Part shown: positions 12,178-22,715 of the stretch, one piece after another
Position numbering within the stretch: the stretch's first letter is position 1
Layout: every line of letters begins with the position of its first letter
Assembly: GCA_021811145.1 (NCBI GenBank)
Contig: JAJZPN010000007.1
Location: 1-64,000, forward strand
Origin: Pseudomonadota bacterium
Lineage (GTDB): Bacteria; Pseudomonadota; Gammaproteobacteria; Burkholderiales; Ferrovaceae
Direction of reading: 5' to 3'
DNA length: 64,000 nt
Program-made: the position numbers and the translations under genes
The notes under the pieces: generated by a model
Told to the model about the DNA's origin: nothing
What the model saw: the letters and a program-made list of their open reading frames with translations, nothing else
Databases searched by the model: none

Positions 12178-13395
12178 CTATTGATATTTTCTTTTTATAT
12201 AATCTGTCACTATTGCTTTAAATTCTTCTGCAATACTGTCTCCTTTTAAGGTGACAGTCTTCTCACCATCAACATACACTGGAGCAACAGGTCTTTCTCC
12301 TGAACCGGGCAAGCTAATTCCTATATTTGCTAACTTACTCTCTCCTGGTCCATTTACTACGCAACCCATTACGGCCACGTGTAGATTTTCAACACCCTTA
12401 TACTGAGTCTTCCATACCGGCATTGAGTCTCTTAAAAACTCTTGTATATCACTTGCCAACTCTTGAAAGTAGGTACTAGTTGTACGACCACACCCAGGAC
12501 AAGCAGTGACCATTGGCGTAAAAGCCCGTAATCCCATAGTCTGCAAAAGTTCCTGTGCCACTCTTACTTCCAGTGTTCGATCACCTTGTGGTTCCGGTGT
12601 AAGTGACACTCGTATTGTGTCACCAATTCCCTCTTGCAATAAAATACCCATGGCCGCACTTGAGGCGACGATTCCTTTACTACCCATACCCGCTTCCGTT
12701 AATCCCAAATGCAATGGGTAATCACAACGCTTAGCAAGGTCACGATATACATGAATCAAATCTTGTACACCACTTACTTTACAAGACAAAATAATCTTAT
12801 TTTCCTGCAACCCTAATTTCTGTGCCATCTGAGCGCTCTCAAGAGCAGAGGCCACCAACGCTTGCCGGGTTAATTCTTCGACGGTCAAAGGATTAGCCCT
12901 GGTTGCATTTTCGTCCATAAACCGTGCCAACATCTCTTGATCGAGACTACCCCAATTCACACCGATACGAATTGGTTTTTCATAACGGATAGCCAATTCA
13001 ATCAAGGTAGCAAATTGCTCGTCTTTTTTGGAACCTCGTCCAACATTACCAGGATTAATACGATATTTATCTAAAGCTTTAGCACACTCTGGAAACTCTG
13101 TAAGTAGCTTATGCCCATTAAAATGAAAATCTCCAACCAAAGGTGTGTCACAAGATTGACGACGTAGTTCTCTAACAATAACAGGTACACTTTGTGCAGC
13201 TTCTGCTGTATTGACAGTAATTCTCACAACCTCCGAACCTGCCTTTGATAAAGCCATAATTTGCTCAATGGTTTTATCAATATCCGCTGTGTCGGTATTA
13301 GTCATTGATTGAACTACAATAGGAGCATTACCTCCAACACGAATTTCACCAACCTTTACCTCACGACTCTCTCGTCTTTTGATTATCGTATTCAT
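12178..13395 (-). CDS. ispG: 4-hydroxy-3-methylbut-2-enyl-diphosphate synthase
   Basis: Iron-sulfur enzyme of the non-mevalonate (MEP) isoprenoid pathway, converting MEcPP to HMBPP. The three cluster cysteines are visible in ACPGCGRT and GCVVNGPGE near the C terminus, preceded by a TIM-barrel core ([11 protein letters not shown]). The 405-residue length matches the two-domain bacterial form. It starts two bases after rodZ. ispD and ispF, two further MEP genes, lie at about 34.3-35.5 kb. Confidence 0.97.
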   Translation of the reverse strand: MNTIIKRRESREVKVGEIRVGGNAPIVVQSMTNTDTADIDKTIEQIMALSKAGSEVVRITVNTAEAAQSVPVIVRELRRQSCDTPLVGDFHFNGHKLLTEFPECAKALDKYRINPGNVGRGSKKDEQFATLIELAIRYEKPIRIGVNWGSLDQEMLARFMDENATRANPLTVEELTRQALVASALESAQMAQKLGLQENKIILSCKVSGVQDLIHVYRDLAKRCDYPLHLGLTEAGMGSKGIVASSAAMGILLQEGIGDTIRVSLTPEPQGDRTLEVRVAQELLQTMGLRAFTPMVTACPGCGRTTSTYFQELASDIQEFLRDSMPVWKTQYKGVENLHVAVMGCVVNGPGESKLANIGISLPGSGERPVAPVYVDGEKTVTLKGDSIAEEFKAIVTDYIKRKYQ

Positions 13396-13397
13396 TT

Positions 13398-14123
13398 TTA
13401 ATTATTACTTTTTTGCATAGTATTAGACGACGCTTTATCCTGACTGTCACCAGATGGAGATATATCACCCTGTTGCCCTGTAGCTGTGACAGGTGAGGAT
13501 AAGGGTTGAGCGGGAGAGGCTAAAGGGTGATTCACTGAATCAGTTGTGTTAACTTGATTGGTATTATTACTGTTTGTTGCCAGTGGCTTATTCAAATCTG
13601 GAGAGACTGTTTGCGTATTGGACTTATTGAAATCAGTTTTATCTGTTGACTCGATTTTTACAGGTGCCAATCCGACTTCACTTTTATGGTTATGTGATTT
13701 TTGAAACCATAAAAATAATGATAATAAAAGTATCAGAAGAACACCAACTAATATGATTTTAAAGCCAAAACGATTTTGTGTATTTTTACTCGTAGAGAAA
13801 CTAACGTTTTTTGGTTTCACAGCTACTGCTTGTTTATCAAAAGACTGAACTCTGGCAGCAGGTAGCACTTTTTCTAATTCTGCAATGAGTGGATCTTCAG
13901 ATAAAACAAGAAACTTTGCATAGGCACGTAGCATTGCTCTTACTAGATAAGGGCTTAGCAATTGATCAAATTGATTATTTTCTAAGTAAGTTAACTGTTT
14001 AACAGAAAATTTTAATTTATCGCTTACTTCAACGAGAGCTAATCCTTTAGCTTCTCTCGCTTGTGCCAACTGTTGACCAAGGCTTAAGTTATTCTCGTCA
14101 TGAGTATTTATATTCTCAATCAT
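13398..14123 (-). CDS. rodZ: RodZ-like cell-shape protein without C-terminal domain
   Basis: Links the MreB cytoskeleton to the elongation machinery. Visible parts are a cytoplasmic helix-turn-helix domain (about 14-75: [23 protein letters not shown] begins it), a basic linker, one membrane helix (about 121-140) and a periplasmic region of about 100 residues rich in Ser, Thr, Asn, Gln and Pro. The DUF4115 beta-domain that normally ends RodZ is missing. The stop is two bases before ispG, so there is no decayed remnant. The ATG overlaps the rlmN stop as ATGA. Position between rlmN and ispG supports the identification. Confidence 0.88.
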   Translation of the reverse strand: MIENINTHDENNLSLGQQLAQAREAKGLALVEVSDKLKFSVKQLTYLENNQFDQLLSPYLVRAMLRAYAKFLVLSEDPLIAELEKVLPAARVQSFDKQAVAVKPKNVSFSTSKNTQNRFGFKIILVGVLLILLLSLFLWFQKSHNHKSEVGLAPVKIESTDKTDFNKSNTQTVSPDLNKPLATNSNNTNQVNTTDSVNHPLASPAQPLSSPVTATGQQGDISPSGDSQDKASSNTMQKSNN

Positions 14124-15202
14124 CTTTCAATCTCCATAAATTTCTCATGGCGTCGGCTTTTATCTATTACTTTTCCAGCAAGTTGACCACAGGCAGCATC
14201 GATGTCATCACCTCTGGTTTTTCTTACTGTGACAATAAAACCGTGCTGTATCAAAATATCTTTGAAACTTTTAATACGTTGACTGGTTGAGGTCTCATAA
14301 CCACTTCCAGGGAATGGATTAAAGGGAATCAAATTAAATTTACAAGGGATATCCTTCACTAACTGAATGAGTTCTATTGCGTGCTTATCTGAATCATTGA
14401 CATCTTTTAGCATAACGTACTCAAATGTAATGAAGTCTCGTGGCCCAGCTTTAACATAAGACTGACATGCTTGCATCAATTGGTGTAACGGATATTTTTG
14501 ATTTATCGGTACTAAAATATCGCGTAACGTATCATTGGGTGCATGCAAAGATACAGCTAAGGCTACCGGCATTTGCTCTTGTAAACGTTGCAGTGCAGGG
14601 ATAATACCAGATGTGGATAACGTTACTCTTCTTCTAGATAAGCCATATGCCATATCGTCCAAAAGAATTGATAAGGTATTAATAACAGCATCAAAATTGA
14701 GTAATGGTTCTCCCATACCCATCAACACTACATTACTAATCACCCTCTCACCCTTAGGATTTTTCCCTAAGGCTTTGTAAGCCCACCAAATCTGACCAAT
14801 AATTTCTGAAGTGGTTAAGTTTCTATTAAACCCTTGACGTCCTGTTGAACAAAAGGTGCAGGCAAGCGCGCAACCCACTTGCGATGAAACACATAAAGTA
14901 CCTCTGTCGTCTTCAGGAATAAAAACAGTTTCAATGGCATTGCCGGGAGTTAATTCAAGCAGCCATTTTCGAGTACCGTCGGATGATATTTGTTCATTTA
15001 ATAGCTTAGGAACTGATACAACTGCAAGCTCAGCAAGTTGTTCGCGAAGCCCTTTGGCCACATCGGTCATCTCATTAAAATCAGAGACACCCAACTGATG
15101 AATCCATTTCATCACTTGCTTGGCACGAAAAGGCTTTTCTCCAAGTCCTACAAAAAACTCGGTAAGCTCTTTTTGTGTTAATCCAAGCAAGTTAACAGTC
15201 AT
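14120..15202 (-). CDS. rlmN: 23S rRNA/tRNA adenine-C2 methyltransferase RlmN
   Basis: Radical SAM enzyme methylating A2503 of 23S rRNA and A37 of some tRNAs. The cluster motif CALACTFC, the phrase GMGEPLLN and the C-terminal catalytic cysteine ([12 protein letters not shown]) are visible. I place the start at the ATG at 15202 (360 residues, [17 protein letters not shown]). An upstream start would add about 55 residues lying across the end of ndk. It begins ten bases after ndk and overlaps rodZ by four bases. Confidence 0.96.
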   Translation of the reverse strand: MTVNLLGLTQKELTEFFVGLGEKPFRAKQVMKWIHQLGVSDFNEMTDVAKGLREQLAELAVVSVPKLLNEQISSDGTRKWLLELTPGNAIETVFIPEDDRGTLCVSSQVGCALACTFCSTGRQGFNRNLTTSEIIGQIWWAYKALGKNPKGERVISNVVLMGMGEPLLNFDAVINTLSILLDDMAYGLSRRRVTLSTSGIIPALQRLQEQMPVALAVSLHAPNDTLRDILVPINQKYPLHQLMQACQSYVKAGPRDFITFEYVMLKDVNDSDKHAIELIQLVKDIPCKFNLIPFNPFPGSGYETSTSQRIKSFKDILIQHGFIVTVRKTRGDDIDAACGQLAGKVIDKSRRHEKFMEIER

Positions 15203-15212
15203 TGTTCGATTC

Positions 15213-15638
15213 TTAGCGTGAATATACGTTAAGAGTTGGGAAAAAATAAGCAATCTCAACTGCAGCCGTTTCCGGTGCATCTGATCCATGTACTGCGTTA
15301 GCATCAATGCTGTCAGCAAAATCAGCACGGATAGTACCTGGAGCCGCTTTTTTAGGATCTGTTGCACCCATCAAATCACGGTTTTTAAGGATGGCGCCTT
15401 CACCTTCTAAAACTTGGATCATAACTGGGCCTGAAATCATGAAAGAAACTAGGTCTTTAAAAAATGGACGCTCTTTATGTACTGCATAAAACCCTTCTGC
15501 TTCAGCTTGAGACAACTGAGCCATTCTGGCTGCAACAATCTTTAACCCAGCCTGTTCAAAACGGCTGTAAATTTGTCCGATTACATTCTTTTTAACTGCA
15601 TCGGGTTTAATAATAGATAAGGTACGCTCAATAGCCAT
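15213..15638 (-). CDS. ndk: Nucleoside diphosphate kinase
   Basis: Transfers the gamma phosphate among nucleoside triphosphates through a phosphohistidine. The sequence begins [20 protein letters not shown] and has the active-site segment [12 protein letters not shown] with catalytic H117. The ATG at 15638 (141 residues) is supported by GGAG eight bases upstream and by the family's usual N terminus; the longer reading frame would add 22 unrelated residues. It is 31 bases after tilS and ten before rlmN. Confidence 0.97.
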   Translation of the reverse strand: MAIERTLSIIKPDAVKKNVIGQIYSRFEQAGLKIVAARMAQLSQAEAEGFYAVHKERPFFKDLVSFMISGPVMIQVLEGEGAILKNRDLMGATDPKKAAPGTIRADFADSIDANAVHGSDAPETAAVEIAYFFPTLNVYSR

Positions 15639-15669
15639 GAAAAATACTCCAAAAATAATGTAAAAAGCA

Positions 15670-17049
15670 CTAGATTTTAACATGCGCCATGTCACCCTGG
15701 CCATTTATAAAGTGAAAACGCCAGGTAAGCTCAATACCCCACTCATTTTGCCCAGCCTGATGTGCCAACTCAATTCCTACCCCTGGGATGGCAACCAGCC
15801 CTTCTTCATTAGTGATAAAAGGCCATCTTTCCCGTTGCCAAAGAGGAATTTGTAACTCTTGAAAGAGCTGTTTTATTTCTTTATGAGGTCGCTTAGAATG
15901 CACTTTAAGACATTCTCCACCCTCTCGTCTTTTAAGCGTAACATGCTGATTTAATGAGGATTCTTTAATCCCCCTACCCAATACGCGCTGACTAGTTAAT
16001 ACACCAACATCAGGAATCTCGATTTCACCTAACTGCCATGAGGATAATGTCATTGCTTGCCATGGAGCGATGTTATTGATTACATACCAATAATTATTAT
16101 CACTAACTAGTGAAATATGGGCAAAATCAAGGCGCGGATGAGTATCCTGTTTACGAGTACTAACTTGTTGCCACCAAGATTGCCATTGTGCTTCTTGTAA
16201 AACAGGGAGCCTTGATTTTACTAACCAATAACGAACTAGATTAGCGGCCCGTTCTTCCCCTAATTCAACGACTTGTCGACCATCAAGTCTGTTATCAACT
16301 AAACACTGTTGAATATCAATAAGCGCTAAAGCATCAAGTAATTGTTGAGATTTGGCGAGATGTAGACTTGTACGATTGAGGGTATCCAGCCAATGCGGAA
16401 ACTTGTTGTCTATAACCGGTGCTAGAACTTGTCTTATATAGTTTCTTATATAATAACTATCTTGATTGGTCGGGTCTTCAATCCAAGCTAACTGTTGCGT
16501 CTGGGCGTAATCATATAAAGTATTTCTCTTGACATGAATTAACGGCCTCAGTAATTGAATAGAGGTGGGTCTTAATAATCTACTCTCTGGCATTGCAGAG
16601 AGCCCAGGTAACCCAGCCCCTCTAAAAAGCTGTATTAAGAAAGTTTCAGCCTGATCATTGGCATGATGCGCTAGTAATAAAAAATCCGTATTCAATGTTT
16701 TATAAACATCATAACGAGCTTGTCTTGCTGATCTTTCAAGACCGAGTCCTGAATTAAGCTCTACATTAACAGCAACTACTTTTAGAGGAATAGATAAGGT
16801 CTGACATAATTGAACAACGTATTTTTCCATATCATCATTTACAGCTTGTAATTGATGATTAATGTGTACTGCAGATAGGCAAAAATGTAATTGGCCGCTT
16901 AACAGCGCACAAAGATTAAGTAATACTACGGAATCCAATCCCCCGCTCACCGCAACGGTGACATGAGAATTGTGGTCAGTAATATATTTTTTTAAGAACT
17001 GACCAACCTGATCAATGAGATTAACTGCGGATTTCCTTGAATTTGCCAT
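15670..17049 (-). CDS. tilS: tRNA(Ile)-lysidine synthetase
   Basis: Modifies C34 of the minor tRNA-Ile (CAU anticodon) to lysidine so that it reads AUA. The N-terminal PP-loop SGGLDS lies at 35-40, followed by the family segments [19 protein letters not shown] and IEDPTNQD, then the TilS substrate-binding and C-terminal domains ([18 protein letters not shown]). Length 459 is usual. Its first 29 bases overlap the 3' end of accA, as in other betaproteobacteria. Confidence 0.95.
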   Translation of the reverse strand: MANSRKSAVNLIDQVGQFLKKYITDHNSHVTVAVSGGLDSVVLLNLCALLSGQLHFCLSAVHINHQLQAVNDDMEKYVVQLCQTLSIPLKVVAVNVELNSGLGLERSARQARYDVYKTLNTDFLLLAHHANDQAETFLIQLFRGAGLPGLSAMPESRLLRPTSIQLLRPLIHVKRNTLYDYAQTQQLAWIEDPTNQDSYYIRNYIRQVLAPVIDNKFPHWLDTLNRTSLHLAKSQQLLDALALIDIQQCLVDNRLDGRQVVELGEERAANLVRYWLVKSRLPVLQEAQWQSWWQQVSTRKQDTHPRLDFAHISLVSDNNYWYVINNIAPWQAMTLSSWQLGEIEIPDVGVLTSQRVLGRGIKESSLNQHVTLKRREGGECLKVHSKRPHKEIKQLFQELQIPLWQRERWPFITNEEGLVAIPGVGIELAHQAGQNEWGIELTWRFHFINGQGDMAHVKI

Positions 17050-17986
17050 AACTCATCAGTCTTTCAAAACGACGGGCGAGTAGCTCATCAATAGATAGTT
17101 CATCCACAGTTTTAAGCGCTTCTTGTAAGGTGCGACGAAGAGTTTGTGCCATATTTTGCACATCACGATGCGCTCCACCCAATGGCTCGTTAATAATCTT
17201 GTCAATCAAACCCAATGACTTTAAGCGTGGCGCTGTAATATTTAATGCCTCTGCCGCATCGCTTGTTTTATCACCCGTTTTCCAAAGAATCGCAGCGCAA
17301 CCCTCAGGTGAAATTACCGAATAAACGGAATACTGCAACATTAGAGTCATATCACCCACAGCAATGGCCAAAGCCCCGCCAGACCCTCCCTCACCAATTA
17401 TGGTAGAGATAATAGGCGTTTTAAGCGCCGCCATTTCATACAAGTTTCTACCAATAGCCTCTGACTGACCGCGTTCTTCTGCACCGATTCCAGGATAGGC
17501 CCCAGGGGTGTCGATAAAAGTCATGATTGGCATATTAAACTTTTCAGCTAGGCGCATCAGTCGTAATGCTTTTCGATATCCTTCAGGACGTGCCTGACCA
17601 AAGTTACGGTAAATCCGATCTTTTGTATCACGGCCTTTCTGGTGACCAATAATCATTACCGGGCGCCCCTGGAAACGTGCTATACCACCAACAATAGCAG
17701 GATCATCAGCAAAACCTCTATCGCCATGTAACTCTTCGAAATCGGTAAAAATATGCTCGATATAGTCAAGCGTATAAGGACGTTGACTATGTCTGGCCAC
17801 TTGAGCAATTTGCCAGGCACTTAAATTTGAGTAAATGTCTTTGGTCAGAGTTTGACTCTTCTTTTGCAGCCTCTCAATTTCCTGTGAAATATCCACAGCC
17901 GAGTCTTCCTGAACAAAACGAAGATCTTCAATCTTAGCTTCGAGTTCACCGATCGGTTGTTCAAATTCTAAAAAAACAGTTTTCAT
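17021..17986 (-). CDS. accA: Acetyl-CoA carboxylase carboxyltransferase subunit alpha
   Basis: With AccD transfers CO2 from carboxybiotin to acetyl-CoA, making malonyl-CoA for fatty-acid synthesis. The N terminus ([15 protein letters not shown]) and the crotonase-fold core ([46 protein letters not shown]) are characteristic. At 321 residues it is full length. It is the first gene of the long leftward run and faces the cobalamin adenosyltransferase across 95 bases that must hold both promoters. accD is not in the window. Confidence 0.97.
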   Translation of the reverse strand: MKTVFLEFEQPIGELEAKIEDLRFVQEDSAVDISQEIERLQKKSQTLTKDIYSNLSAWQIAQVARHSQRPYTLDYIEHIFTDFEELHGDRGFADDPAIVGGIARFQGRPVMIIGHQKGRDTKDRIYRNFGQARPEGYRKALRLMRLAEKFNMPIMTFIDTPGAYPGIGAEERGQSEAIGRNLYEMAALKTPIISTIIGEGGSGGALAIAVGDMTLMLQYSVYSVISPEGCAAILWKTGDKTSDAAEALNITAPRLKSLGLIDKIINEPLGGAHRDVQNMAQTLRRTLQEALKTVDELSIDELLARRFERLMSYGKFKEIRS

Positions 17987-18081
17987 ACAGTTATTGACTT
18001 TATTATGGCAAGATTAAGAACAAAGTGACATTATAACGGTCTGTGACAAAGTAGGCCAACAAACATTTAATTGAGATAAAC

Positions 18082-18633
18082 ATGGGAAATAGACTGACTC
18101 GCCTTTATACCAAAACAGGAGATGCTGGAACCACAGGCCTAGGAGATGGAAGTCGTGTCAATAAAGACCACTACCGAGTTGAAGTAATGGGAGATGTTGA
18201 TGAGCTAAATAGTATTATAGGTTTACTGCTTACCTATGAGATTCCTCGTCACATTGAAGAAGAATTAACTCGAATCCAACATGATCTATTTGATCTTGGG
18301 GCTGAAATTTGTATTCCAGGTCACTTGGTTATTGAGGAAAAAAGAGTGCAAGAACTAGAAGCTGGTTTAGACGCTATTAATGCCAACTTGAGTTCTTTAA
18401 AGGAATTTATATTACCTGGTGGAAACCGAGCGGCGGCAATTTGTCATCATGCAAGAACAGTGTGTCGACGTGCTGAGAGACGTCTTGTTTCCTTGAGTCA
18501 TCACGAAATGATTTCGGCTTATGCAATGCAATATATCAATAGACTATCTGATTACTTGTTTGTTATGGCAAGAGACATCAATCGGCATGCCCAAACACCT
18601 GATATATTATGGCGTAGTCTAAAAAAACAGTAG
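18082..18633 (+). CDS. PduO-type cob(I)alamin adenosyltransferase
   Basis: Adds the adenosyl group from ATP to cob(I)alamin to form coenzyme B12. The ATP-binding N terminus (TRLYTKTGDAGTTGLGDGSR) and the helical signatures VMGDVDELNSIIG and RTVCRRAERR identify the PduO/MMAB family. Length 183 is usual. No B12-dependent enzyme and no cobalamin riboswitch are visible nearby; the 95-base upstream gap holds a TTGACT hexamer near 17993 but no convincing -10. The next gene converges on it with only 11 bases between. Confidence 0.93.
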   Translation: MGNRLTRLYTKTGDAGTTGLGDGSRVNKDHYRVEVMGDVDELNSIIGLLLTYEIPRHIEEELTRIQHDLFDLGAEICIPGHLVIEEKRVQELEAGLDAINANLSSLKEFILPGGNRAAAICHHARTVCRRAERRLVSLSHHEMISAYAMQYINRLSDYLFVMARDINRHAQTPDILWRSLKKQ

Positions 18634-18644
18634 CCTGTTAATTG

Positions 18645-19208
18645 TCAAAGATAGGCAAAGAAGGCCAAAGCTATTCCTATCAACGCTCCAACTCCCGTTG
18701 GAACCAGTAACCACTTGCGATTAGTCAATGCAGTTACTGAAGCCAAAGCGATTGCAATTTGTAAAAAAGTCATGGCTCTTGCAAGATAGTGGTGTGGATG
18801 AAAGGCTTTCTCAGCTAATTTGTTCTCAGCTTCTGATTTTGCTTCAAACTCTTCTGCCTTGGCTTTGATTTCCGCCTTTTCCTTTTCGTAACGCCCTACC
18901 TCATTAGCGTATTTTTCCTTATCTTGACCTGTTGCAAACTCTTTTGCAATTGCCACAATATTGCCTTTCATGCTTTTGGCCTGGTAGAAACTCCACTGAT
19001 CACTGGCATGGGCTTTGTAGAGTACCGCCTCATTTTTATGGAAAAGAGCTTCATTTTGAGCGTTACTACCAAGATAACTCACTACCGCACCAATTGAAGC
19101 TAGGATAGCAGTAAAAACCGCAACTTGTTGCGCTAAAGGAACGCCATGACCTGCCTGATGCTCCAGTTCATGCTCATGAGAGCCGTGTACATGAAACCCC
19201 TCGCTCAT
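18645..19208 (-). CDS. DUF4337 membrane protein with His-rich N terminus
   Basis: The 187-residue protein matches the DUF4337 pattern. An N-terminal segment is rich in His (six within the first 21 residues) and in Glu. A membrane helix at about 30-48 is followed by a long charged helical stretch (about 85-135, Lys/Glu/Ala-rich, probable coiled coil) and two more helices at the C terminus. Function is unknown for the family. It lies 20 bases upstream of no partner gene of known linkage: aroG is the next gene in its transcript direction's upstream side. The His cluster suggests metal binding, an inference only. Confidence 0.8.
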   Translation of the reverse strand: MSEGFHVHGSHEHELEHQAGHGVPLAQQVAVFTAILASIGAVVSYLGSNAQNEALFHKNEAVLYKAHASDQWSFYQAKSMKGNIVAIAKEFATGQDKEKYANEVGRYEKEKAEIKAKAEEFEAKSEAENKLAEKAFHPHHYLARAMTFLQIAIALASVTALTNRKWLLVPTGVGALIGIALAFFAYL

Positions 19209-19228
19209 TTCCTCTCCCCCACGATAGA

Positions 19229-20302
19229 TTATTTTTTATTTTTACGGCGTTGTTGAATACTGCTTGCTAATCTCTCAAAAACAATTTCAGTATCTACAAA
19301 TGAAATACAAGCGTCTGTAATACTCTGGCCATAAGTTAAGGGTTTACCAGATTCTAAGTCCTGTCTACCAGCCACAATATGACTTTCGATCATAACTCCC
19401 ATAATTCGTGTCTCACCTTGGGTAATTTGCTGGGCAACATTATCAGCAACTGATATTTGTTTTTGCGGGTCTTTTTGGCTATTGGCGTGGCTAAAATCTA
19501 TCATGACTTTAGCGGGTAATTGGGCTTTAACAAGCTCATTAGCTGCAGACTCAACGCTTTCTGCATCAAAATTGGTTGTCTTTCCACCACGTAAAATAAC
19601 GTGGCAATCCTCGTTACCATTGGTTGCAACTATGGCAGAATGCCCAGCTTTAGTTACGGATAAAAAATGATGGGGTTGTTGTGCGGCACGTATTGCATCT
19701 ACGGCAATTTTCAAGTTTCCATCTGTACCATTTTTAAACCCCACTGGGCAAGATAGGCCGGAGGCAAGCTCTCTATGTACTTGGCTTTCTGTGGTACGGG
19801 CACCTATTGCACCCCAACTAATTAAATCAGCAAAATACTGTGGTGTAATTAAATCAAGAAATTCTGTTCCAGCAGGAACCCCCATCTCATTGATATCTAA
19901 TAACAACCCTCTTGCTAATCTCAAGCCTTCGTTAATTTGGAATGTACCATCCAAATGAGGGTCATTAATTAACCCTTTCCAGCCCACTGTTGTTCTTGGT
20001 TTCTCAAAATAAACACGCATGACAATCAATAATTCACTGGCATACTTTTCTTTTAGAGACTTCAAACGTGTTGCATAATCAATAGCAGCCTTTGGGTCAT
20101 GTATTGAACATGGGCCAACTATTACTAATAAACGGTCATCATCATTACGTAGTATGTTATGAATTTGTTGGCGAGTTGCTGAAACAACTGTAGACGCATT
20201 TTCTGATAATGGAAACTCACGTAATAAGTGCGATGGAGGAGACAACTCTTTTATCTCACGTATTCTTAAATCATCCGTCTTAAAAAGGTGATCAGTATTC
20301 AT
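19229..20302 (-). CDS. aroG: 3-deoxy-7-phosphoheptulonate synthase (class I)
   Basis: Condenses phosphoenolpyruvate and erythrose-4-phosphate to DAHP, opening the shikimate pathway. The PEP/metal-binding elements VIVGPCSIHDP, MRVYFEKPRTTVGWKG and DFSHANSQK mark the AroFGH type. The N-terminal extension (about residues 1-45) resembles the feedback-sensing region of the E. coli isozymes; which amino acid inhibits it cannot be told. Length 357 is usual. It is followed by the DUF4337 gene after 20 bases. Confidence 0.95.
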   Translation of the reverse strand: MNTDHLFKTDDLRIREIKELSPPSHLLREFPLSENASTVVSATRQQIHNILRNDDDRLLVIVGPCSIHDPKAAIDYATRLKSLKEKYASELLIVMRVYFEKPRTTVGWKGLINDPHLDGTFQINEGLRLARGLLLDINEMGVPAGTEFLDLITPQYFADLISWGAIGARTTESQVHRELASGLSCPVGFKNGTDGNLKIAVDAIRAAQQPHHFLSVTKAGHSAIVATNGNEDCHVILRGGKTTNFDAESVESAANELVKAQLPAKVMIDFSHANSQKDPQKQISVADNVAQQITQGETRIMGVMIESHIVAGRQDLESGKPLTYGQSITDACISFVDTEIVFERLASSIQQRRKNKK

Positions 20303-20354
20303 TGAATTTATTGAACCTATGTATTTAAATTTTTCAAAAAGCTATTTTAGCAGA

Positions 20355-21794
20355 CTATATGGTTCCACCTACAGTCAGACCATCAATCCTCAAGGTAGGC
20401 TGCCCCACCCCAACTGGCACACTCTGCCCTTCCTTACCACATACCCCAACACCAGGGTCTAGGGACATATCATTACCAATCATCGATACCTTTGTTAGTA
20501 CATCTGGGCCGTTTCCAATTAATGTTGCCCCTTTTACTGGATAAGTTAAGCGACCGTTTTCAATCATCCAAGCCTCTGCAGCAGAAAAAACAAACTTACC
20601 GCTAGTAATATCTACCTGCCCACCACCAAAATTTACTGCATAGATCCCTTTATCAACAGAGGCAATGATCTCCTCAGGAGCCATATTACCGTTTAACATA
20701 TAGGTATTGGTCATTCTGGGCATGGGAAGATGAGCAAAAGATTCTCGACGTCCATTACCAGTCACAGCCATCCCCATTAGTCTTGCATTAAGAGTATCTT
20801 GTATATAACCCTTCAAAATACCATCTTCGATCAAAACAGTAGCTTGAGTGGGGTTTCCTTCGTCATCACAATTTAAAGATCCACGACGATTAGCGATAGT
20901 ACCATCGTCAAGCACAGTGACCCCAGGCGCTGCGACCCGTTGCCCAATACGCCCAGAAAACGCAGAAGAGCCTTTTCGATTAAAGTCCCCTTCTAAACCA
21001 TGACCAATCGCTTCATGTAACAAAATCCCGGGCCAACCAGGACCCAGTACAACAGGCATTGAGCCAGCAGGCGCCGGTTTCGCGTCTAAGTTTGTAACCG
21101 CTTGATGAACCGCTCTTTTAGCGTAATCTTCTAATAATTCATCAGTAAAATACTCGTAGCCAAAACGACCTCCACCTCCTGCAGAGCCTTGCTCTCGTAG
21201 ACCATTTTGTTCAGCGATAACTTGCAATGATAAGCGTACTAAGGGTCTAATATCTGTCGCCATATGCCCATCACTTCTAGCAACCAACACCACTTCATAC
21301 TGCCCAGCCAGTGATGCCATTACTTGAGTGACTCTAGGGTCCATGGATTTAGCAATCTTCTCAATTCTCTCTAGCAAGGCTACTTTTTTATCATCAGCTA
21401 AAGTCATTAACGGATCAATACTAGGATAAAGCTGTCTCGACTCTACGCTATGAGTTAATTTTGACAGGCTAAATTGTTGTCCACTCTGCGCTATTGAACG
21501 GGTAGCGTTTGCAATTTCTTGAAGGCTAGATAACTGGATATCATCAGAGTAAGCAAAGGCAGTTCTCTCACCAGTCACAGCCCTCACTCCCACTCCTTGC
21601 TCTATATGAAATGAGCCTGATTTAACTTGTCCCTCTTCTAAACTCCACCCTTCAGCGCGGCTATACTGAAAATACAAGTCAGCATAATCAACTTGATGAG
21701 TAAGAATTGATCCTAATACTTGATCTAATTGTCCTATTCCTAGACCATATGGCTCCAGAAGAATAGATTGAGCGTTTTTAAAGGTGGCGTTCAT
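20355..21794 (-). CDS. tldD: TldD family metalloprotease
   Basis: TldD forms a heterodimer with TldE/PmbA that degrades unfolded peptides and matures some peptide natural products. The metal-binding HEAIGH motif sits in [19 protein letters not shown], followed by conserved DDEGNPTQ and the glycine-rich C-terminal segments. At 479 residues it is complete. It follows the nitrilase-fold gene by 25 bases in the common yhdP-nit-tldD arrangement. No pmbA/tldE is in the window. Confidence 0.95.
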   Translation of the reverse strand: MNATFKNAQSILLEPYGLGIGQLDQVLGSILTHQVDYADLYFQYSRAEGWSLEEGQVKSGSFHIEQGVGVRAVTGERTAFAYSDDIQLSSLQEIANATRSIAQSGQQFSLSKLTHSVESRQLYPSIDPLMTLADDKKVALLERIEKIAKSMDPRVTQVMASLAGQYEVVLVARSDGHMATDIRPLVRLSLQVIAEQNGLREQGSAGGGGRFGYEYFTDELLEDYAKRAVHQAVTNLDAKPAPAGSMPVVLGPGWPGILLHEAIGHGLEGDFNRKGSSAFSGRIGQRVAAPGVTVLDDGTIANRRGSLNCDDEGNPTQATVLIEDGILKGYIQDTLNARLMGMAVTGNGRRESFAHLPMPRMTNTYMLNGNMAPEEIIASVDKGIYAVNFGGGQVDITSGKFVFSAAEAWMIENGRLTYPVKGATLIGNGPDVLTKVSMIGNDMSLDPGVGVCGKEGQSVPVGVGQPTLRIDGLTVGGTI

Positions 21795-21819
21795 AAATTC
21801 TATATCCTTATTTCATCTC

Positions 21820-22695
21820 TCAATAAGATTGAACCTTGAGAGTTTTGTGTGTTAGTGCAGGTAAGCTGGTGCGAAGTTCATTTAAGTGGACGGGATTAAC
21901 CCCAGCAATAACAATTCCTGAACCTCTAGAGAGACGATCAAGTACGACCCCCCACGGGTCTACGATCATGCTTGAACCATGTGTTTCACGACCGTTCATA
22001 TGGTACCCACCTTGGGCAGGTGCTATGACGTAAGCCAAATTCTCAATAGCACGAGCACGCACAAGCGTCTCCCAATGGGCTTTACCCGTTGTCTCGGTAA
22101 ATGCAGAAGGAATAAATATAAGATCACATTCACCCATTGCCCGATACAGCTCTGGGAAACGTAAGTCATAACAAATGGATAAACCAATTTTCCCAAATGG
22201 GCTATTTAGAGTGACAATTTGATCACCAGGCTCTATGGTTTTAGACTCATCGTACTTTTCAACACCACGTTGAAAACCAAATAAATGGATTTTGTCATAA
22301 CGCGCAACACATTTACCCGTATGATCAAACACAAGAGAGCTATTACGAATTTTATTATGTTGTTCCGTTTTAATTGGTACAGAGCCACCCACAATCCATA
22401 CGCCATAACGTTTGGCTGAGCGTGACAAAAAATCTTGAATAGGCCCAGAACCAAAAGACTCAGCAACCTTTACCTTATCAGTATCTTTCATACCCATAAT
22501 AGCAAAATACTCAGGTAAACCTATAATAGCAGCGCCTTGGTCTGCAGCCATTTTAATCAGTCTACCCGCCTCTAAAAGATTGGCATCAACATGAGGGCCA
22601 GAGGCCATCTGAATTGCCGCAACCCTAAAGTTACCTAGTAATAGTTTTGCCTTACCAAAACCTGAATCTTTTTTCTTGGTTGTCGATTTGGTCAT
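21820..22695 (-). CDS. Nitrilase-fold amidohydrolase (Nit1/deaminated glutathione amidase-like)
   Basis: Carbon-nitrogen hydrolase, most like the Nit family that repairs deaminated glutathione. The catalytic Glu-Lys-Cys triad is visible in LPEYFAIMG, RYDKIHLFG and LSICYDLRFPELYR. An unusual Lys/Ser/Thr-rich first 20 residues precede the core (RVAAIQMASG). A start nearer the core is possible, but I see no better ATG. Length 291. It sits between yhdP and tldD, a common proteobacterial arrangement. The substrate assignment rests on family resemblance. Confidence 0.88.
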   Translation of the reverse strand: MTKSTTKKKDSGFGKAKLLLGNFRVAAIQMASGPHVDANLLEAGRLIKMAADQGAAIIGLPEYFAIMGMKDTDKVKVAESFGSGPIQDFLSRSAKRYGVWIVGGSVPIKTEQHNKIRNSSLVFDHTGKCVARYDKIHLFGFQRGVEKYDESKTIEPGDQIVTLNSPFGKIGLSICYDLRFPELYRAMGECDLIFIPSAFTETTGKAHWETLVRARAIENLAYVIAPAQGGYHMNGRETHGSSMIVDPWGVVLDRLSRGSGIVIAGVNPVHLNELRTSLPALTHKTLKVQSY

Positions 22696-22715
22696 AATAC
22701 TCTCATCATAAATTA

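Noticed and set aside
17987-18081. Cobalamin riboswitch upstream of the adenosyltransferase
   Set aside because: The gap is only 95 bases and I could not find the conserved B12-box, so there is not enough room or sequence support.
18645-20302. Operon linking DUF4337 function to aromatic amino acid synthesis
   Set aside because: The 20-base spacing to aroG suggests co-transcription, but nothing in the DUF4337 sequence relates it to the shikimate pathway.
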